Assembly (NCBI RefSeq): GCF_014216315.1
Contig: NZ_CP045702.1
Span: 6,758,001-6,822,000, forward strand
From: Streptomyces finlayi
Lineage (GTDB): Bacteria; Actinomycetota; Actinomycetes; Streptomycetales; Streptomycetaceae
DNA: 64,000 nt
Direction of reading: 5' to 3'
Shown here: positions 37,472-47,074 of the stretch, piece by piece
Layout of the letters: the number at the start of each line of letters is the position of its first letter
Numbering within the stretch: the first letter of the stretch is position 1
The notes under the pieces: generated by a model
What the model saw: only the letters and a program-made list of their open reading frames with translations
Database searches by the model: none
Told to the model about the DNA's origin: nothing
Program-made: the position numbers and the translations under genes

Positions 37472-38092
37472 GTGTTCACCGGAATTGTCGAAGAACTGGG
37501 TGAGGTCACCGCAGTCGAGAAGCTCGACGACGCCTCCCGCTTCCGACTGCGTGGCCCCGTCGTCACCGAAGGCGCCAAACACGGCGACTCGATCGCCGTC
37601 AACGGCGTCTGCCTCACCGTCGTGGACCTCGGCGAGCACGAGTTCACGGCCGACGTGATGGCGGAGACCCTGAACCGCTCCAGCCTCGGCGCCCTGGCTG
37701 CCGGCTCCCGGGTGAACCTGGAGCGGCCCATGGCACTCGGCGGCAGGCTCGGCGGACACATCGTCCAGGGACACGTCGACGGCACCGGCCGCGTCATCGA
37801 CCGCGAGGTCTCCGAGAACTGGGAGATCGTCAGGATCTCCCTGCCCGCGCACCTGACCCGGTACGTGGTCGAGAAGGGCTCGATCACGGTGGACGGCGTG
37901 AGCCTGACGGTCGTGGAGGCCGGACCCGACTACTTCACGATCAGCCTCATCCCCACCACCCTCGCCCTGACCACGCTCGGCCACAAGCAGGCCGGCGACC
38001 CGGTCAACCTCGAAGTGGACGTCATCGCCAAGTACGTCGAGCGCCTGCTCGGCGACCGCGCGGTCCAGGAGCCCGAGGAGCCGGTGAAGTGA
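37472..38092 (+). CDS. ribE: Riboflavin synthase alpha chain RibE
   Basis: 206 residues, GTG start directly after the ribD stop. Two tandem lumazine-binding repeats (FTGIVEELGEV..., VNGVCLTVVD and HIVQGHVDGTG..., VDGVSLTVVEAG). Dismutates two lumazines to riboflavin. The stop overlaps the GTG of the transporter gene. Confidence 0.97.
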   Translation: MFTGIVEELGEVTAVEKLDDASRFRLRGPVVTEGAKHGDSIAVNGVCLTVVDLGEHEFTADVMAETLNRSSLGALAAGSRVNLERPMALGGRLGGHIVQGHVDGTGRVIDREVSENWEIVRISLPAHLTRYVVEKGSITVDGVSLTVVEAGPDYFTISLIPTTLALTTLGHKQAGDPVNLEVDVIAKYVERLLGDRAVQEPEEPVK

Positions 38093-38733
38093 GCGCCCTG
38101 ACCTGGCTGAACTCGGAGGCCTTCACCGCCTTCGGCCAGCACATCATCTGGTCCGACCTGATCGGCAACACGATCGGTCTGATCGCCCTCACCCTGGGCT
38201 GGCTCCGCTCCGTCTGGACCTGGCCCGCCCAGCTCCTCTCCGGTCTCGTGCTCGTCGCCGCCAACGTCTCCGTGCAGCAGGCGGGCAGCGTCGGGAAGCA
38301 GGTGATCGTCGTCGCCGTCGCCGTCTGGGGCTGGCAGCAGTGGACCCGTGGCAGGCAGCAGGCGCAGGACGGCTCGATCGCCGTCCGCTTCGCCACCTGG
38401 CGCGAACGCGGCTACCTCGTCGGCGGGGCCGCGCTCGGCACCCTGGCCGTCGGCGGCCTCTTCACCGCATTCCCCTCGCTCTCCTGGAGCCCGTGGGCCG
38501 ACGCGTACATATTCGCCGGCACCCTCGTCGCGATGCTCGCCCAGGCCCGCGGGATGGTCGAGTTCTGGTTCGCCTGGCTGCTCGTCGACCTGGTCGGCGT
38601 ACCGCTGAACTTCCACAGCGGTCTCGCCTTCTCCGGTCTCATCTACGTCGTCTACGGGGCCCTCGTCCTGTGGGGCATGCGCGACTGGTGGCTGCGTACG
38701 CGGACACCCGCTCTGGAAGGAGCCACGGCATGA
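38089..38733 (+). CDS. ribM: PnuC-family riboflavin transporter RibM
   Basis: 214 residues, six to seven membrane segments, PnuC fold (VWGWQQWTRGR; FWFAWLLVDLVGVPLNFHSGL). PnuC members in general carry nicotinamide mononucleotide, but those inside actinobacterial rib operons are riboflavin facilitators (RibM of Streptomyces davawensis is characterised). Coupled on both sides (GTGA with ribE, ATGA with ribBA), so flavin uptake and synthesis are co-controlled by the FMN riboswitch. Confidence 0.93.
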   Translation: MSALTWLNSEAFTAFGQHIIWSDLIGNTIGLIALTLGWLRSVWTWPAQLLSGLVLVAANVSVQQAGSVGKQVIVVAVAVWGWQQWTRGRQQAQDGSIAVRFATWRERGYLVGGAALGTLAVGGLFTAFPSLSWSPWADAYIFAGTLVAMLAQARGMVEFWFAWLLVDLVGVPLNFHSGLAFSGLIYVVYGALVLWGMRDWWLRTRTPALEGATA

Positions 38734-40028
38734 CTGCCCAGCCCACCTGGCTGCACCCGGAACACGGCGGCCACATCGTCGACCTCTCGCTCGACCCCGT
38801 CGAGCAGGCCATCCGCGACATCGCCGCCGGACGCCCCGTCGTGGTCGTCGACGACGAGGACCGCGAGAACGAGGGCGACCTCGTCATCGCCGCCGAGAAG
38901 GCCACCCCCGAGATCATCGCCTTCATGATGAGCGAGTGCCGCGGTCTGATCTGCGCACCCATGGAGACCGACGAGCTGGAGCGGCTCGAACTCCCGCAGA
39001 TGGTCGACCACAACACCGAGTCCATGAAGACGGCCTTCACCGTCTCGGTGGACGCCTCCGCCGCACACGGCGTGACCACCGGCATCTCCGCCGCGGACCG
39101 GGCCACCACGCTTCGGATGCTGGCGGCCGGCGAAGCGGGCCCCGCCGACTTCGTCCGCCCCGGCCACATCTTCCCGCTCCGCGCGCGCTCCGGCGGTGTG
39201 CTCGTCCGCGACGGCCACACCGAGGCCGCCGTCGACCTGGCGCGCCTCGCCGGGCTGCGGCCCGCGGGCGCCATCGTGGAGATCGCGGGCGAGGACGGCG
39301 TCATGCTGCGCCTGCCCGAGCTGGTCCCCTTCGCACGCAAGCACGGCCTCACGATCATCTCCATCGAGGACCTGATCGCCTACCGCCGCAGCTCCGAGCC
39401 GACCGTCCGCCGCGAGGCCGAGGTCCGGCTGCCGACCACGTTCGGCGAGTTCACCGCGTACGGCTACCGCTCGATCATCGACGGCGTCGAGCACGTGGCC
39501 CTCGTCCACGGCGACATCGGCGACGGCGACGACGTCCTGGTCCGGGTCCACTCCGAGTGCCTGACCGGCGACATCTTCCAGTCCCAGCGCTGCGACTGCG
39601 GCCCTCAGCTGCACGCCTCCATGGAGCGCATCACCCAGGAGGGCCGCGGCGTCGTCGTCTATCTGCGCGGCCACGAGGGCCGGGGCATCGGCCTGCTCTC
39701 CAAGCTGCGCGCGTACGAACTCCAGGAGAAGGGCGTCGACACCCTCGACGCCAACCTGGAACTCGGTCTGCCGGCCGACGCCCGGGACTACGCCGCGGGC
39801 GCCCGGATGCTCCTCGACCTCGGCGTCCGCAGCGTCCGGCTGATGACCAACAACCCCGAGAAGACAGCGGCGCTCCTGCGCCACGGTCTGGCGGTGACCG
39901 GCCGCGAGCCCATGCCCGTCCAGGCCGGCGAACACAATCTGCGGTACCTGCGCACCAAGCGCGACCGGATGGGGCACGACCTGCCCTGGCTCGACGCGGT
40001 CCCCGCGTCGACCTGCGGCAACCAGTAA
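38730..40028 (+). CDS. ribBA: Bifunctional DHBP synthase / GTP cyclohydrolase II RibBA
   Basis: 432 residues. N-terminal DHBP synthase (VVVDDEDRENEGDLVIAAE, acidic metal site) to about residue 215, then GTP cyclohydrolase II with zinc cysteines in SECLTGDIFQSQRCDCGPQL and catalytic GHEGRGIGL. Supplies both riboflavin precursors. ATG at 38730 overlaps the ribM stop and follows GGAAGGAG. Confidence 0.96.
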   Translation: MTAQPTWLHPEHGGHIVDLSLDPVEQAIRDIAAGRPVVVVDDEDRENEGDLVIAAEKATPEIIAFMMSECRGLICAPMETDELERLELPQMVDHNTESMKTAFTVSVDASAAHGVTTGISAADRATTLRMLAAGEAGPADFVRPGHIFPLRARSGGVLVRDGHTEAAVDLARLAGLRPAGAIVEIAGEDGVMLRLPELVPFARKHGLTIISIEDLIAYRRSSEPTVRREAEVRLPTTFGEFTAYGYRSIIDGVEHVALVHGDIGDGDDVLVRVHSECLTGDIFQSQRCDCGPQLHASMERITQEGRGVVVYLRGHEGRGIGLLSKLRAYELQEKGVDTLDANLELGLPADARDYAAGARMLLDLGVRSVRLMTNNPEKTAALLRHGLAVTGREPMPVQAGEHNLRYLRTKRDRMGHDLPWLDAVPASTCGNQ

Positions 40029-40057
40029 CGATCACGGAACGAGCAGGAGAGAAAGAC

Positions 40058-40543
40058 ATGAGCGGCAAGGGCGCACCCGAACTGTCCGTACGCAACTGCG
40101 GCGACCTGCGGGTCGCGGTGATCGCGGCCCAGTGGCACGAGAAGGTCATGGACGGCCTCGTCGACGGCGCGCTGCGCGCCCTGCACGACCTCGGCATCGA
40201 CGAGCCGACGCTGCTCCGCGTCCCCGGCAGCTTCGAGCTCCCGGTCGTCGCGAAGGTCCTCGCCGGACGCGGTTACGACGCGATCGTCGCCCTCGGAGTG
40301 ATCATCCGCGGCGGCACACCCCATTTCGAGTACGTGTCCCAGGGCGTCACCATGGGCCTCACCCAGGTCACCGTGGACACCGGCGTCCCCGTCGGTTTCG
40401 GCGTCCTCACCTGTGACACCGAGGAGCAGGCGCTGGACCGGGCCGGCCTCGAAGGGTCCAACGAGGACAAGGGCCACGAAGCGGTCACCGCGGCCGTCGC
40501 GACCGCCGCGACGCTGCGCACCGTCAGCGAACCCTGGCGCTGA
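40058..40543 (+). CDS. ribH: Lumazine synthase RibH
   Basis: 161 residues. Forms 6,7-dimethyl-8-ribityllumazine. Family motifs RVPGSFELPVVAK and GVIIRGGTPHFEYV with the catalytic His in PHFEYV are present. GCAGGAGAGA precedes the ATG. Last riboflavin gene; hisE begins 36 nt later and may be read through. Confidence 0.96.
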   Translation: MSGKGAPELSVRNCGDLRVAVIAAQWHEKVMDGLVDGALRALHDLGIDEPTLLRVPGSFELPVVAKVLAGRGYDAIVALGVIIRGGTPHFEYVSQGVTMGLTQVTVDTGVPVGFGVLTCDTEEQALDRAGLEGSNEDKGHEAVTAAVATAATLRTVSEPWR

Positions 40544-40578
40544 GTGCCGGTCGGGGACCCCGTATTCTAAGGACCATC

Positions 40579-40860
40579 ATGGTGAACAAACCCCCCAAGA
40601 GCTTCGAAGAGCTCTTCGCCGAGCTGCAGCTCAAGGCGGCCAACGGCGACCCCTCCACCTCCCGCACCGCCGAACTGGTGGAGAAGGGGGTGCATGCCAT
40701 CGGCAAGAAGGTCGTCGAGGAGGCCGCCGAAGTCTGGATGGCCGCCGAGTACGAGGGCAAAGAGGCCGCGGCCGAGGAGATCTCGCAGCTGCTGTACCAC
40801 GTCCAGGTGATGATGGTCGCCCGCGGAATCTCCCTGGACGACGTCTACGCCCACCTCTGA
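40579..40860 (+). CDS. hisE: Phosphoribosyl-ATP diphosphatase HisE
   Basis: 93 residues. MazG-like all-alpha pyrophosphatase with KVVEEAAEVWMAAEYEG (metal-binding acidic helix) and EISQLLYHVQVMMVARG. Second step of histidine synthesis, separate from HisI in actinobacteria. Pairs with hisG 91 nt downstream. Confidence 0.95.
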   Translation: MVNKPPKSFEELFAELQLKAANGDPSTSRTAELVEKGVHAIGKKVVEEAAEVWMAAEYEGKEAAAEEISQLLYHVQVMMVARGISLDDVYAHL

Positions 40861-40951
40861 GCCGACGCGCCTGCCCGACCTGTACGACGGCATCCGTACG
40901 ACCGCAGAACACGCTTCGCACCACCACTTCGCACAAAGGAAACCTGACCTC

Positions 40952-41800
40952 ATGCTGCGCATCGCCATCCCCAACAAGGGTGCACTTTCCGGGCCTGCGA
41001 TGGCGATGCTCCATGAGGCCGGCTACCAGCAGCGCAAGGAGTCGAAGGAACTCGTCCTTGTCGACCCGGAGAACGAGGTCGAGTTCTTCTACCTGCGACC
41101 GCGCGACATCGCGATCTACGTCAGCTCCGGCCGCCTCGACATCGGCATCACCGGCCGGGACCTGCTCCTGGACTCCGGCGCCGACGCCGAGGAGATCCTC
41201 CAACTCGGCTTCGCCCGCTCCACGTTCCGCTACGCCACGAAGCCCGGCACGGCCCAGGGCCCAGAGGACTTCGACGGCATGACGATCGCCACGTCCTACG
41301 AGGGCATCGTCGCCAAGCACCTCGCCGAGCTCGGTGTGAACGCGTCCGTCGTCCACCTCGACGGTGCGGTCGAGACCGCCGTCGAGCTGGGCGTCGCCCA
41401 GGTCATCGCGGACGTCGTGGAGACGGGCACCAGCCTGCGCAACGCCGGACTCGAAGTCATCGGCGAGCCGATCATGAAGTCGGAAGCCGTCGTCATCCGC
41501 CGCACCGGTGCCCCCGACGACGACCCCAAGGTGCAGCAGTTCCTCCGCCGTCTCCAGGGCGTCCTGGTCGCCCGCAGCTACGTGATGATGGACTACGACT
41601 GCCGCGTCGAGCACCTGGAGCGCGCCGTGGCCCTCACCCCGGGCCTGGAGTCGCCGACCATCTCCCCGCTGCACCACGAGGGCTGGGTCGCCGTCCGTTC
41701 CATGGTCGCGGCCAAGGAGGCCCAGCGGATCATGGACGACCTGTACGAGCTGGGTGCCCGCGCCATCCTCACCACGGCCATCCACGCCTGCCGCCTCTGA
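40952..41800 (+). CDS. hisG: ATP phosphoribosyltransferase HisG (long form)
   Basis: 282 residues, long type with a C-terminal ACT-like regulatory domain (about residues 205-282) for histidine feedback. MLRIAIPNKGALSGPAM at the N-terminus and the PRPP-binding DVVETGTSLRNAGLE are present. AAAGGAAA precedes the ATG. First committed histidine step. Confidence 0.97.
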   Translation: MLRIAIPNKGALSGPAMAMLHEAGYQQRKESKELVLVDPENEVEFFYLRPRDIAIYVSSGRLDIGITGRDLLLDSGADAEEILQLGFARSTFRYATKPGTAQGPEDFDGMTIATSYEGIVAKHLAELGVNASVVHLDGAVETAVELGVAQVIADVVETGTSLRNAGLEVIGEPIMKSEAVVIRRTGAPDDDPKVQQFLRRLQGVLVARSYVMMDYDCRVEHLERAVALTPGLESPTISPLHHEGWVAVRSMVAAKEAQRIMDDLYELGARAILTTAIHACRL

Positions 41801-41840
41801 CGGCCGGGGAACCACCGAACACCAAAAGACAGAGAACCTG

Positions 41841-42317
41841 ATGACCGCCTCCGCGTCCGGGCCGCAAACGCCCACCCTTCCGGTCACCTTCCGGCCCACC
41901 CGCACCCGGGTGGTCCTGCTGAGTGTCGGCCTGGCGATGTTCGTCGTCATCACCGTCGTCGCCCTGGCGCTGGAGAAGCTGAGCCCGGCGGAGCGGACCA
42001 GCTTCGTCTTCGTGGCCCTGCTCTTCTTCGGCGTCCTCGCCCTGCTCAGCAGGCCCAAGGTCGTCGCCGACGAGACCGGGGTCACGGTCGTCAATCTCAC
42101 CCGTACCCGCAGGCTGGCCTGGGCGGAGATCCTCCGCGTCAACCTGCGGGCCGGTGACCCCTGGGTCTTCCTCGACCTCAGCGACGGCACCAGCCTGCCC
42201 GCCCTCGGTATCCAGCCCGGAATCGCCAAGGAACAGGCCATCCGCGACGCCCGTACGCTCCGCGCACTCGCCGAGTCCCGTGGCACCGGAGCGGACGCCG
42301 GTACGGAGAACGGCTGA
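41841..42317 (+). CDS. PH-domain membrane protein
   Basis: 158 residues. Two hydrophobic segments (about 27-45 and 52-68) followed by a bacterial PH-like fold (DETGVTVVNLTRTRRLAWAE to PALGIQPG). A common small protein next to hisG in streptomycetes. Function unknown; the PH domain probably faces the cytoplasm. The ATG is 41 nt after hisG, so it is likely co-transcribed. Confidence 0.88.
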   Translation: MTASASGPQTPTLPVTFRPTRTRVVLLSVGLAMFVVITVVALALEKLSPAERTSFVFVALLFFGVLALLSRPKVVADETGVTVVNLTRTRRLAWAEILRVNLRAGDPWVFLDLSDGTSLPALGIQPGIAKEQAIRDARTLRALAESRGTGADAGTENG

Positions 42318-42516
42318 GCCCCCTGCCCCGCCCGGCCCCTTCTTGACTACTCTTGAGGGCGGCGGCGCCCTGTGCGCCCCGCCCCGCACGAGAGGTCCAC
42401 GAGGCCGGCGGGGCATTCCTGCGACCCAAGGAGTGACTCCCTCCAGCAATGGACGGATCGTCCGGTAGTACCTGCGCCGCCCCAGCAGAGCCCACGCTCT
42501 CCCCGGAGGCGGCGGT

Positions 42517-43884
42517 ATGACCACCCCCCTGCTGCTGCTCGCTGCGGCATTCCTCCTCATCCTCGCCAACGGATTCTTCGTGGCAGCCGAATTCGGGCTC
42601 GTCACTGTGGACCGGCCCGACGCCGAACGCGCCGCCGCCGAAGGCGACCGGCGGGCCCGTACCGTCGTCGCCGCCCTGCGCGAACTCTCCTTCCAGCTCT
42701 CCGGCACCCAGCTGGGTATCACCATCACCTCGCTGGTCGTCGGCATGCTCGCCGAACCCGCGCTCGCCCAGCTGCTCGCCGGACCGCTCACCGCCACCGG
42801 ACTGCCCGCAGGGGCCGTCCCCGGGGTGGGTGTCGTGATCGGCATGCTGCTGGCAGCCGCCGTGCAGATGGTGATCGGCGAACTCGTCCCGAAGAACTGG
42901 GCCATCTCACGGCCGCTCCAGGTCGCCCGGTTCGTCGCCGGCCCCCAGCACCGCTTCGCCACGGTCTTCCGCCCGGTGATCACCGCGCTGAACACCGTCG
43001 CCAACCGGCTGGTCCGGCTGCTGGGCGTCGAACCCACCGACGAACTGGCCTCCGCCCGCACGCCGGGCGAACTGGTCTCGCTGGCCCAGCACTCCGCCGA
43101 AGCCGGCGCCCTGGAACAGGACACCGCCGACCTCTTCGTACGCATCCTCTCGCTCGCCGGACTCACGGCGCAGCACGTCATGACCCCACGCGTGAAGGTC
43201 AGCGCGCTCCAGTCCTCGGCGACCGCCGCGGACGTCCTCAACCTCACCCGCGCCACCGGCCTCTCCCGCTTCCCGGTCTACCGGGAACGGATCGACGAGG
43301 TCGTCGGCATGGTCCACCTCAAGGACGCCCTCGCGGTCCCCGCCGGGGACCGCCTGCGCACCCCCGCCGGCCGGATCGCCGTGCCGCCGCTCATGGTCCC
43401 CGAGACACTTCCCGTGGAGCAGCTGCTGCACCGGCTGCGCAACGAGCAGCCGATCGCCGTGGTGGTCGACGAGTACGGCGGGACCGCCGGTGTCGTCACC
43501 CTCGAAGACATCATCGAGGAACTCGTCGGCGAGGTCAGGGACGAGCACGACGCCATCGGCGCCGACCGGCCCGAGTTCGTACCCGCCGTGGCCGAGGACG
43601 GACGCCCCGCCTGGGACGTCGACGGCAGCTGCCGGGTCCTCATCCTGCGCCGGATCGGCCTGGACGTGCCCGACGGGCCGTACGAGACCGTGGCCGGCCT
43701 GATCGCCGGCCTGCTGGGGCGCATCCCTGCCCCCGGTGACCGGGCCGAGCTCCCCGGATGGCGGATCTCCGTCCGCCAGGTCGGCCACTACCGGGCCGAA
43801 CAGGTCCGCTTCGTGCGTCTCACCGGGGCACCGGAACCGGCCCCCGAAGCGTTCGCCCCGAGCCGGCTGGAGGCCGTGCGATGA
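42517..43884 (+). CDS. CNNM/CorC-type membrane protein with CBS pair (hemolysin family)
   Basis: 455 residues. DUF21/CNNM membrane domain (about 1-200: LANGFFVAAEFGLVTVDR, GITITSLVVGMLAEPAL), CBS pair (about 205-330: VMTPRVKVSALQ, GLSRFPVYRERIDEVVG) and a C-terminal CorC/HlyC (transporter-associated) domain from about 345. The family includes magnesium/divalent metal transporters; the name hemolysin is historical. Stop overlaps the next gene (ATGA). Confidence 0.92.
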   Translation: MTTPLLLLAAAFLLILANGFFVAAEFGLVTVDRPDAERAAAEGDRRARTVVAALRELSFQLSGTQLGITITSLVVGMLAEPALAQLLAGPLTATGLPAGAVPGVGVVIGMLLAAAVQMVIGELVPKNWAISRPLQVARFVAGPQHRFATVFRPVITALNTVANRLVRLLGVEPTDELASARTPGELVSLAQHSAEAGALEQDTADLFVRILSLAGLTAQHVMTPRVKVSALQSSATAADVLNLTRATGLSRFPVYRERIDEVVGMVHLKDALAVPAGDRLRTPAGRIAVPPLMVPETLPVEQLLHRLRNEQPIAVVVDEYGGTAGVVTLEDIIEELVGEVRDEHDAIGADRPEFVPAVAEDGRPAWDVDGSCRVLILRRIGLDVPDGPYETVAGLIAGLLGRIPAPGDRAELPGWRISVRQVGHYRAEQVRFVRLTGAPEPAPEAFAPSRLEAVR

Positions 43885-44993
43885 GTCTCGTCCTGTTGAT
43901 GTTCGCCGGGCTGCTCGTGCTCGCGAACGGTTTCTTCGTCGGCGCCGAGTTCGCACTCGTCTCCGTACGCCGCAGCCAGGTCGCACCGCTCGCGGCGAGC
44001 GGATCGAGCCGGGCCAAGCAGGTCCTGTACGGACTGGAGAACCTGCCGCAGATGATGGCGGCCGCCCAGTTCGGCATCACCCTCTGCTCCCTCACCCTCG
44101 GAGCCGTCGCCGAACCCACCGTCGCCCATCTCCTGGAGCCGGTCTTCCACGCCACGCACGTCCCCGAAGGGCTCATCCACCCCCTCGGATACGCCCTGGC
44201 CCTGGCCCTCGTCGTCTTCCTCCATCTCGTCATCGGCGAGATGGTCCCGAAGAACCTGGCGATGGCGGCCCCCGAGAAGACGGCGCTGTGGCTCAGCCCC
44301 GGCCTCGTCGGGTTCGCGCGCCTGTGCCGTCCGGTCACGGCCGCCCTGGGCGTCTGCGCCCGGCTCGTCCTGCGGCTCTTCAAGGTCGAGCCCAAGGACG
44401 AGGTCGAGGCCGTCTTCACAAGCGAGCAGCTCAACCGGCTCGTCGAGGACTCCGGCCAGGCCGGCCTGCTGGAACCGGACGCGCAGGAGCGGCTGGAGGA
44501 CGCGCTGGAGATGGGCAGCCGGCCCGTCACCGACGTACTGCTCGACAGGGCGTCGCTGGTGACGGTCGACCCCTCGGTGACCCCGCGCCGCCTGGAGGAA
44601 CTGACCGTCCGCACCGGCTACTCGCGCTTCCCGGTCCGCGCGGAGGGCGGCGGCCCGTTCATGGGCTACCTCCATGTCAAGGACGTGCTGGACCTGGAGG
44701 ACGACGAGCGGGCCGTCCCGCAGCAGATCTGGCGCCCGATGGCGACGGTGCGCGCGGAACTCCCGCTCGACGACGCCCTGACGGTGATGCGCCGGGCCGC
44801 GACCCACCTGGCCCAGGTCGCCGACGCGTCGGGCCGGGTACTGGGCCTGGTCGCCATGGAGGACGTCCTGGAGATGCTGGTCGGCGAGGTACGGGACCCG
44901 GCCCACCGCATCTCGGTGCCACGCCGCACGGTGGACGTCCCGAAGGGCCCGCGGGAGCAGAAGGAGCCCAAGGCCATGGCCGGCCGCCGCTGA
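43881..44993 (+). CDS. CNNM-type membrane protein, short form without CorC/HlyC domain
   Basis: 370 residues. Same DUF21 domain (LANGFFVGAEFALVSVRR, QFGITLCSLTLGAVAEPTVA) and CBS pair, but it ends soon after the second CBS with a Lys/Arg-rich tail. Coupled to the longer paralogue by an ATGA overlap, suggesting a hetero-oligomer. I infer metal homeostasis. Confidence 0.92.
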   Translation: MSLVLLMFAGLLVLANGFFVGAEFALVSVRRSQVAPLAASGSSRAKQVLYGLENLPQMMAAAQFGITLCSLTLGAVAEPTVAHLLEPVFHATHVPEGLIHPLGYALALALVVFLHLVIGEMVPKNLAMAAPEKTALWLSPGLVGFARLCRPVTAALGVCARLVLRLFKVEPKDEVEAVFTSEQLNRLVEDSGQAGLLEPDAQERLEDALEMGSRPVTDVLLDRASLVTVDPSVTPRRLEELTVRTGYSRFPVRAEGGGPFMGYLHVKDVLDLEDDERAVPQQIWRPMATVRAELPLDDALTVMRRAATHLAQVADASGRVLGLVAMEDVLEMLVGEVRDPAHRISVPRRTVDVPKGPREQKEPKAMAGRR

Positions 44994-45166
44994 GCCCGGC
45001 GGCACAGAACAGTCCCCAGCGCGGGACCCTCCTCGCCGGGCGGGCACGTCGAGCCCGTCCGGCGCTTCGAGGACGGTCTCAGCCGGTCCGGCGCTTGCGG
45101 ACAACCCGTTCCGGCGGACGTCCCGGCCGGAAACCCGTCCCGCCCGACGCCCCGGCACGCGGCCGC

Positions 45167-47074
45167 TCACGCCGTTCCCGGCTCCTGCGGCCCCCGGTTC
45201 ACAGGCCCCCGGCCGGACAGCACCTCGCCGTACGCCTGCATCAGATCCGGCAGCCGCAACGTGGCCAGATCGTCCCGGGTCGGCACCGCCGCGTACCCGG
45301 ACAGCCGCAGGTCACGGTACGCGCAGGACTTCTCGTACAGCGTCCGCAGGAACCGCCCGTTGCCCAGCTCGTCGATCCATCCCTGGTCCACGACATGGGC
45401 GCTGATGCTCCGCAGCTCCTCCAGCGACTCCTCGTCCCACGCGTCCCCGTTCTCCGAGGCCAGCACCCCGCCGATCGCGGTGAGCTCCAGCGGACGGTAG
45501 CTGGGGAAGTCCACCCGGCTGGTGAAGCGCGAGGAGAGTCCTGGATTGGTGGAGAGCAGCCGGTCCATGCCCTCCGGGTAACCCGCGAGGATCACCACGA
45601 GATGGTCCCGGTTGTCCTCGGCCCGCTTGAGGAGGACCTGCAGGGCCTCGTCCCCGTACGCGTCACCCTTGCTGTATCCGGAGTTGGCGAGGCTGTACGC
45701 CTCGTCGACGAACAGCACTCCGCCGAGCGCCGAATCGATCAGCTCGTTGGCCTTGACCGCGGTCTGCCCGAGGAACTCGCCGACGAGGTCCGCCCGTTGA
45801 GCCTCCACCAGATGGTCGCCTCCGAGCAGACCCAGCGCGTAGAAGACCCGGCCCAGAATGCGCGCGACGGTCGTCTTGCCGGTGCCGGACGGGCCGGAGA
45901 AGACGAAGTGCCGCTTCGGCGGCTGGACGGGCAGCCCCTGCTCGGCGCGCAGACGCGCCATGTTCAGCTGGGCGGACAGGGCCTTGACCTGGCGTTTCAC
46001 CGGTTCCAGGCCGACCATCCGTTCCAGCTCGGCCAGCGCCTCGGCGAGCAGCGCGGTGTCACTGGGACCCGCCGGGAAGACCGCGGGCCCCGACCGGGTT
46101 CCCACCGGCGACTTCGCCCGCACCCCGTCCACCGGCGGCGGCGCGACGATCGCGCCCAGGCTCTGAGGGTCGCCCCCGAGCCACGGTTCCCGGCCGTCCA
46201 CCACATCCGTACTCAGTAACGCGTCGCCGTCGATCTGCGTCTCCGCGCCCAGGCCGTCCGAACCGAAGCCCGTCAGCGCCACCGACGCCAGATCGGCCGA
46301 GTCGTCGTACCCGTCGCCTTCGGAGATCGCCGCGAGCCGGGCGGACGTGTCCATGAACGCCGGATCGACCCGGTGCACCGCACGGTAGAGGGGCAGGGCC
46401 GCGGCACTGCGGCCCGTGCCCTCATGGGCCCGTGCCAGCCAGTAGCGCAGCTCCTTGCGCTGCGGCTGCTCGCTGCGGCAGCGCATCAGGGCGGCGGAGA
46501 GCAGCGGTTCGGCCTGCCCGTACATTTCCAGCCGCACCCGGGCCATACCTCCGAACAGTCCCGCCTCGATGCCGAGCAGAGGGTCCTCGACGAGCTGCTC
46601 GGTGTTGCGTACGAGCTGCTCCCAGTCCTTGACCAGATACGAGCGGCAGGCGTGCAGGAACCGCACCTGCGGGTCCGCGTCGACCGGCGGCAGCCCCGCG
46701 AGGGCCCGGTCCAGCTCGGGCACATGCCGGCCGTCCAGCCAGTGGGAGGCCTGCGCGAGCAGCAGATCACGCGGGCTCTCCAGCACGGGCTGCACCCACC
46801 AGCCCAGCCAGTACCAGGAGTTCAGGGCGCGCCGATGCCGCGCGCGCTGTTCACCGAAGCGATCGCGATGGCGGTACATGCGCAGCAGCGCCGTGGTCGT
46901 GTCGATCCGCAGGGCGTGGAGGCCGAGCCAGCCGTCCGCCATGCCGGGATCGAAACGTACCGCGGTTCTGAACTCCTCCTCGGCCTGCGGATACGCGCCC
47001 ATGGTGTAGGCGTCGACGCCGCGCAGCCAGGCGAGGTCGGCGGGGGCGTGTGAGCCCTGCGTGCCGATGTCCAT
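45167..47074 (-). CDS. CbxX/CfqX-type AAA ATPase, EccA-like
   Basis: 635 residues from MDIGTQGSHAPAD at 47074 (GGGGGA upstream; the frame is open to a GTG at 47173). N-terminal half: TPR-like helical repeats (about residues 1-250). A low-complexity linker follows. C-terminal AAA domain has Walker A GPSGTGKTT (Lys400), Walker B GGVLFVDEAYSL and sensor SSRFTSRVDFPSY. The domain order is that of EccA, the cytosolic ATPase of type VII (ESX) secretion. No ESX genes (EccB-E, EsxA/B) lie in this window. Confidence 0.88.
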   Translation of the reverse strand: MDIGTQGSHAPADLAWLRGVDAYTMGAYPQAEEEFRTAVRFDPGMADGWLGLHALRIDTTTALLRMYRHRDRFGEQRARHRRALNSWYWLGWWVQPVLESPRDLLLAQASHWLDGRHVPELDRALAGLPPVDADPQVRFLHACRSYLVKDWEQLVRNTEQLVEDPLLGIEAGLFGGMARVRLEMYGQAEPLLSAALMRCRSEQPQRKELRYWLARAHEGTGRSAAALPLYRAVHRVDPAFMDTSARLAAISEGDGYDDSADLASVALTGFGSDGLGAETQIDGDALLSTDVVDGREPWLGGDPQSLGAIVAPPPVDGVRAKSPVGTRSGPAVFPAGPSDTALLAEALAELERMVGLEPVKRQVKALSAQLNMARLRAEQGLPVQPPKRHFVFSGPSGTGKTTVARILGRVFYALGLLGGDHLVEAQRADLVGEFLGQTAVKANELIDSALGGVLFVDEAYSLANSGYSKGDAYGDEALQVLLKRAEDNRDHLVVILAGYPEGMDRLLSTNPGLSSRFTSRVDFPSYRPLELTAIGGVLASENGDAWDEESLEELRSISAHVVDQGWIDELGNGRFLRTLYEKSCAYRDLRLSGYAAVPTRDDLATLRLPDLMQAYGEVLSGRGPVNRGPQEPGTA

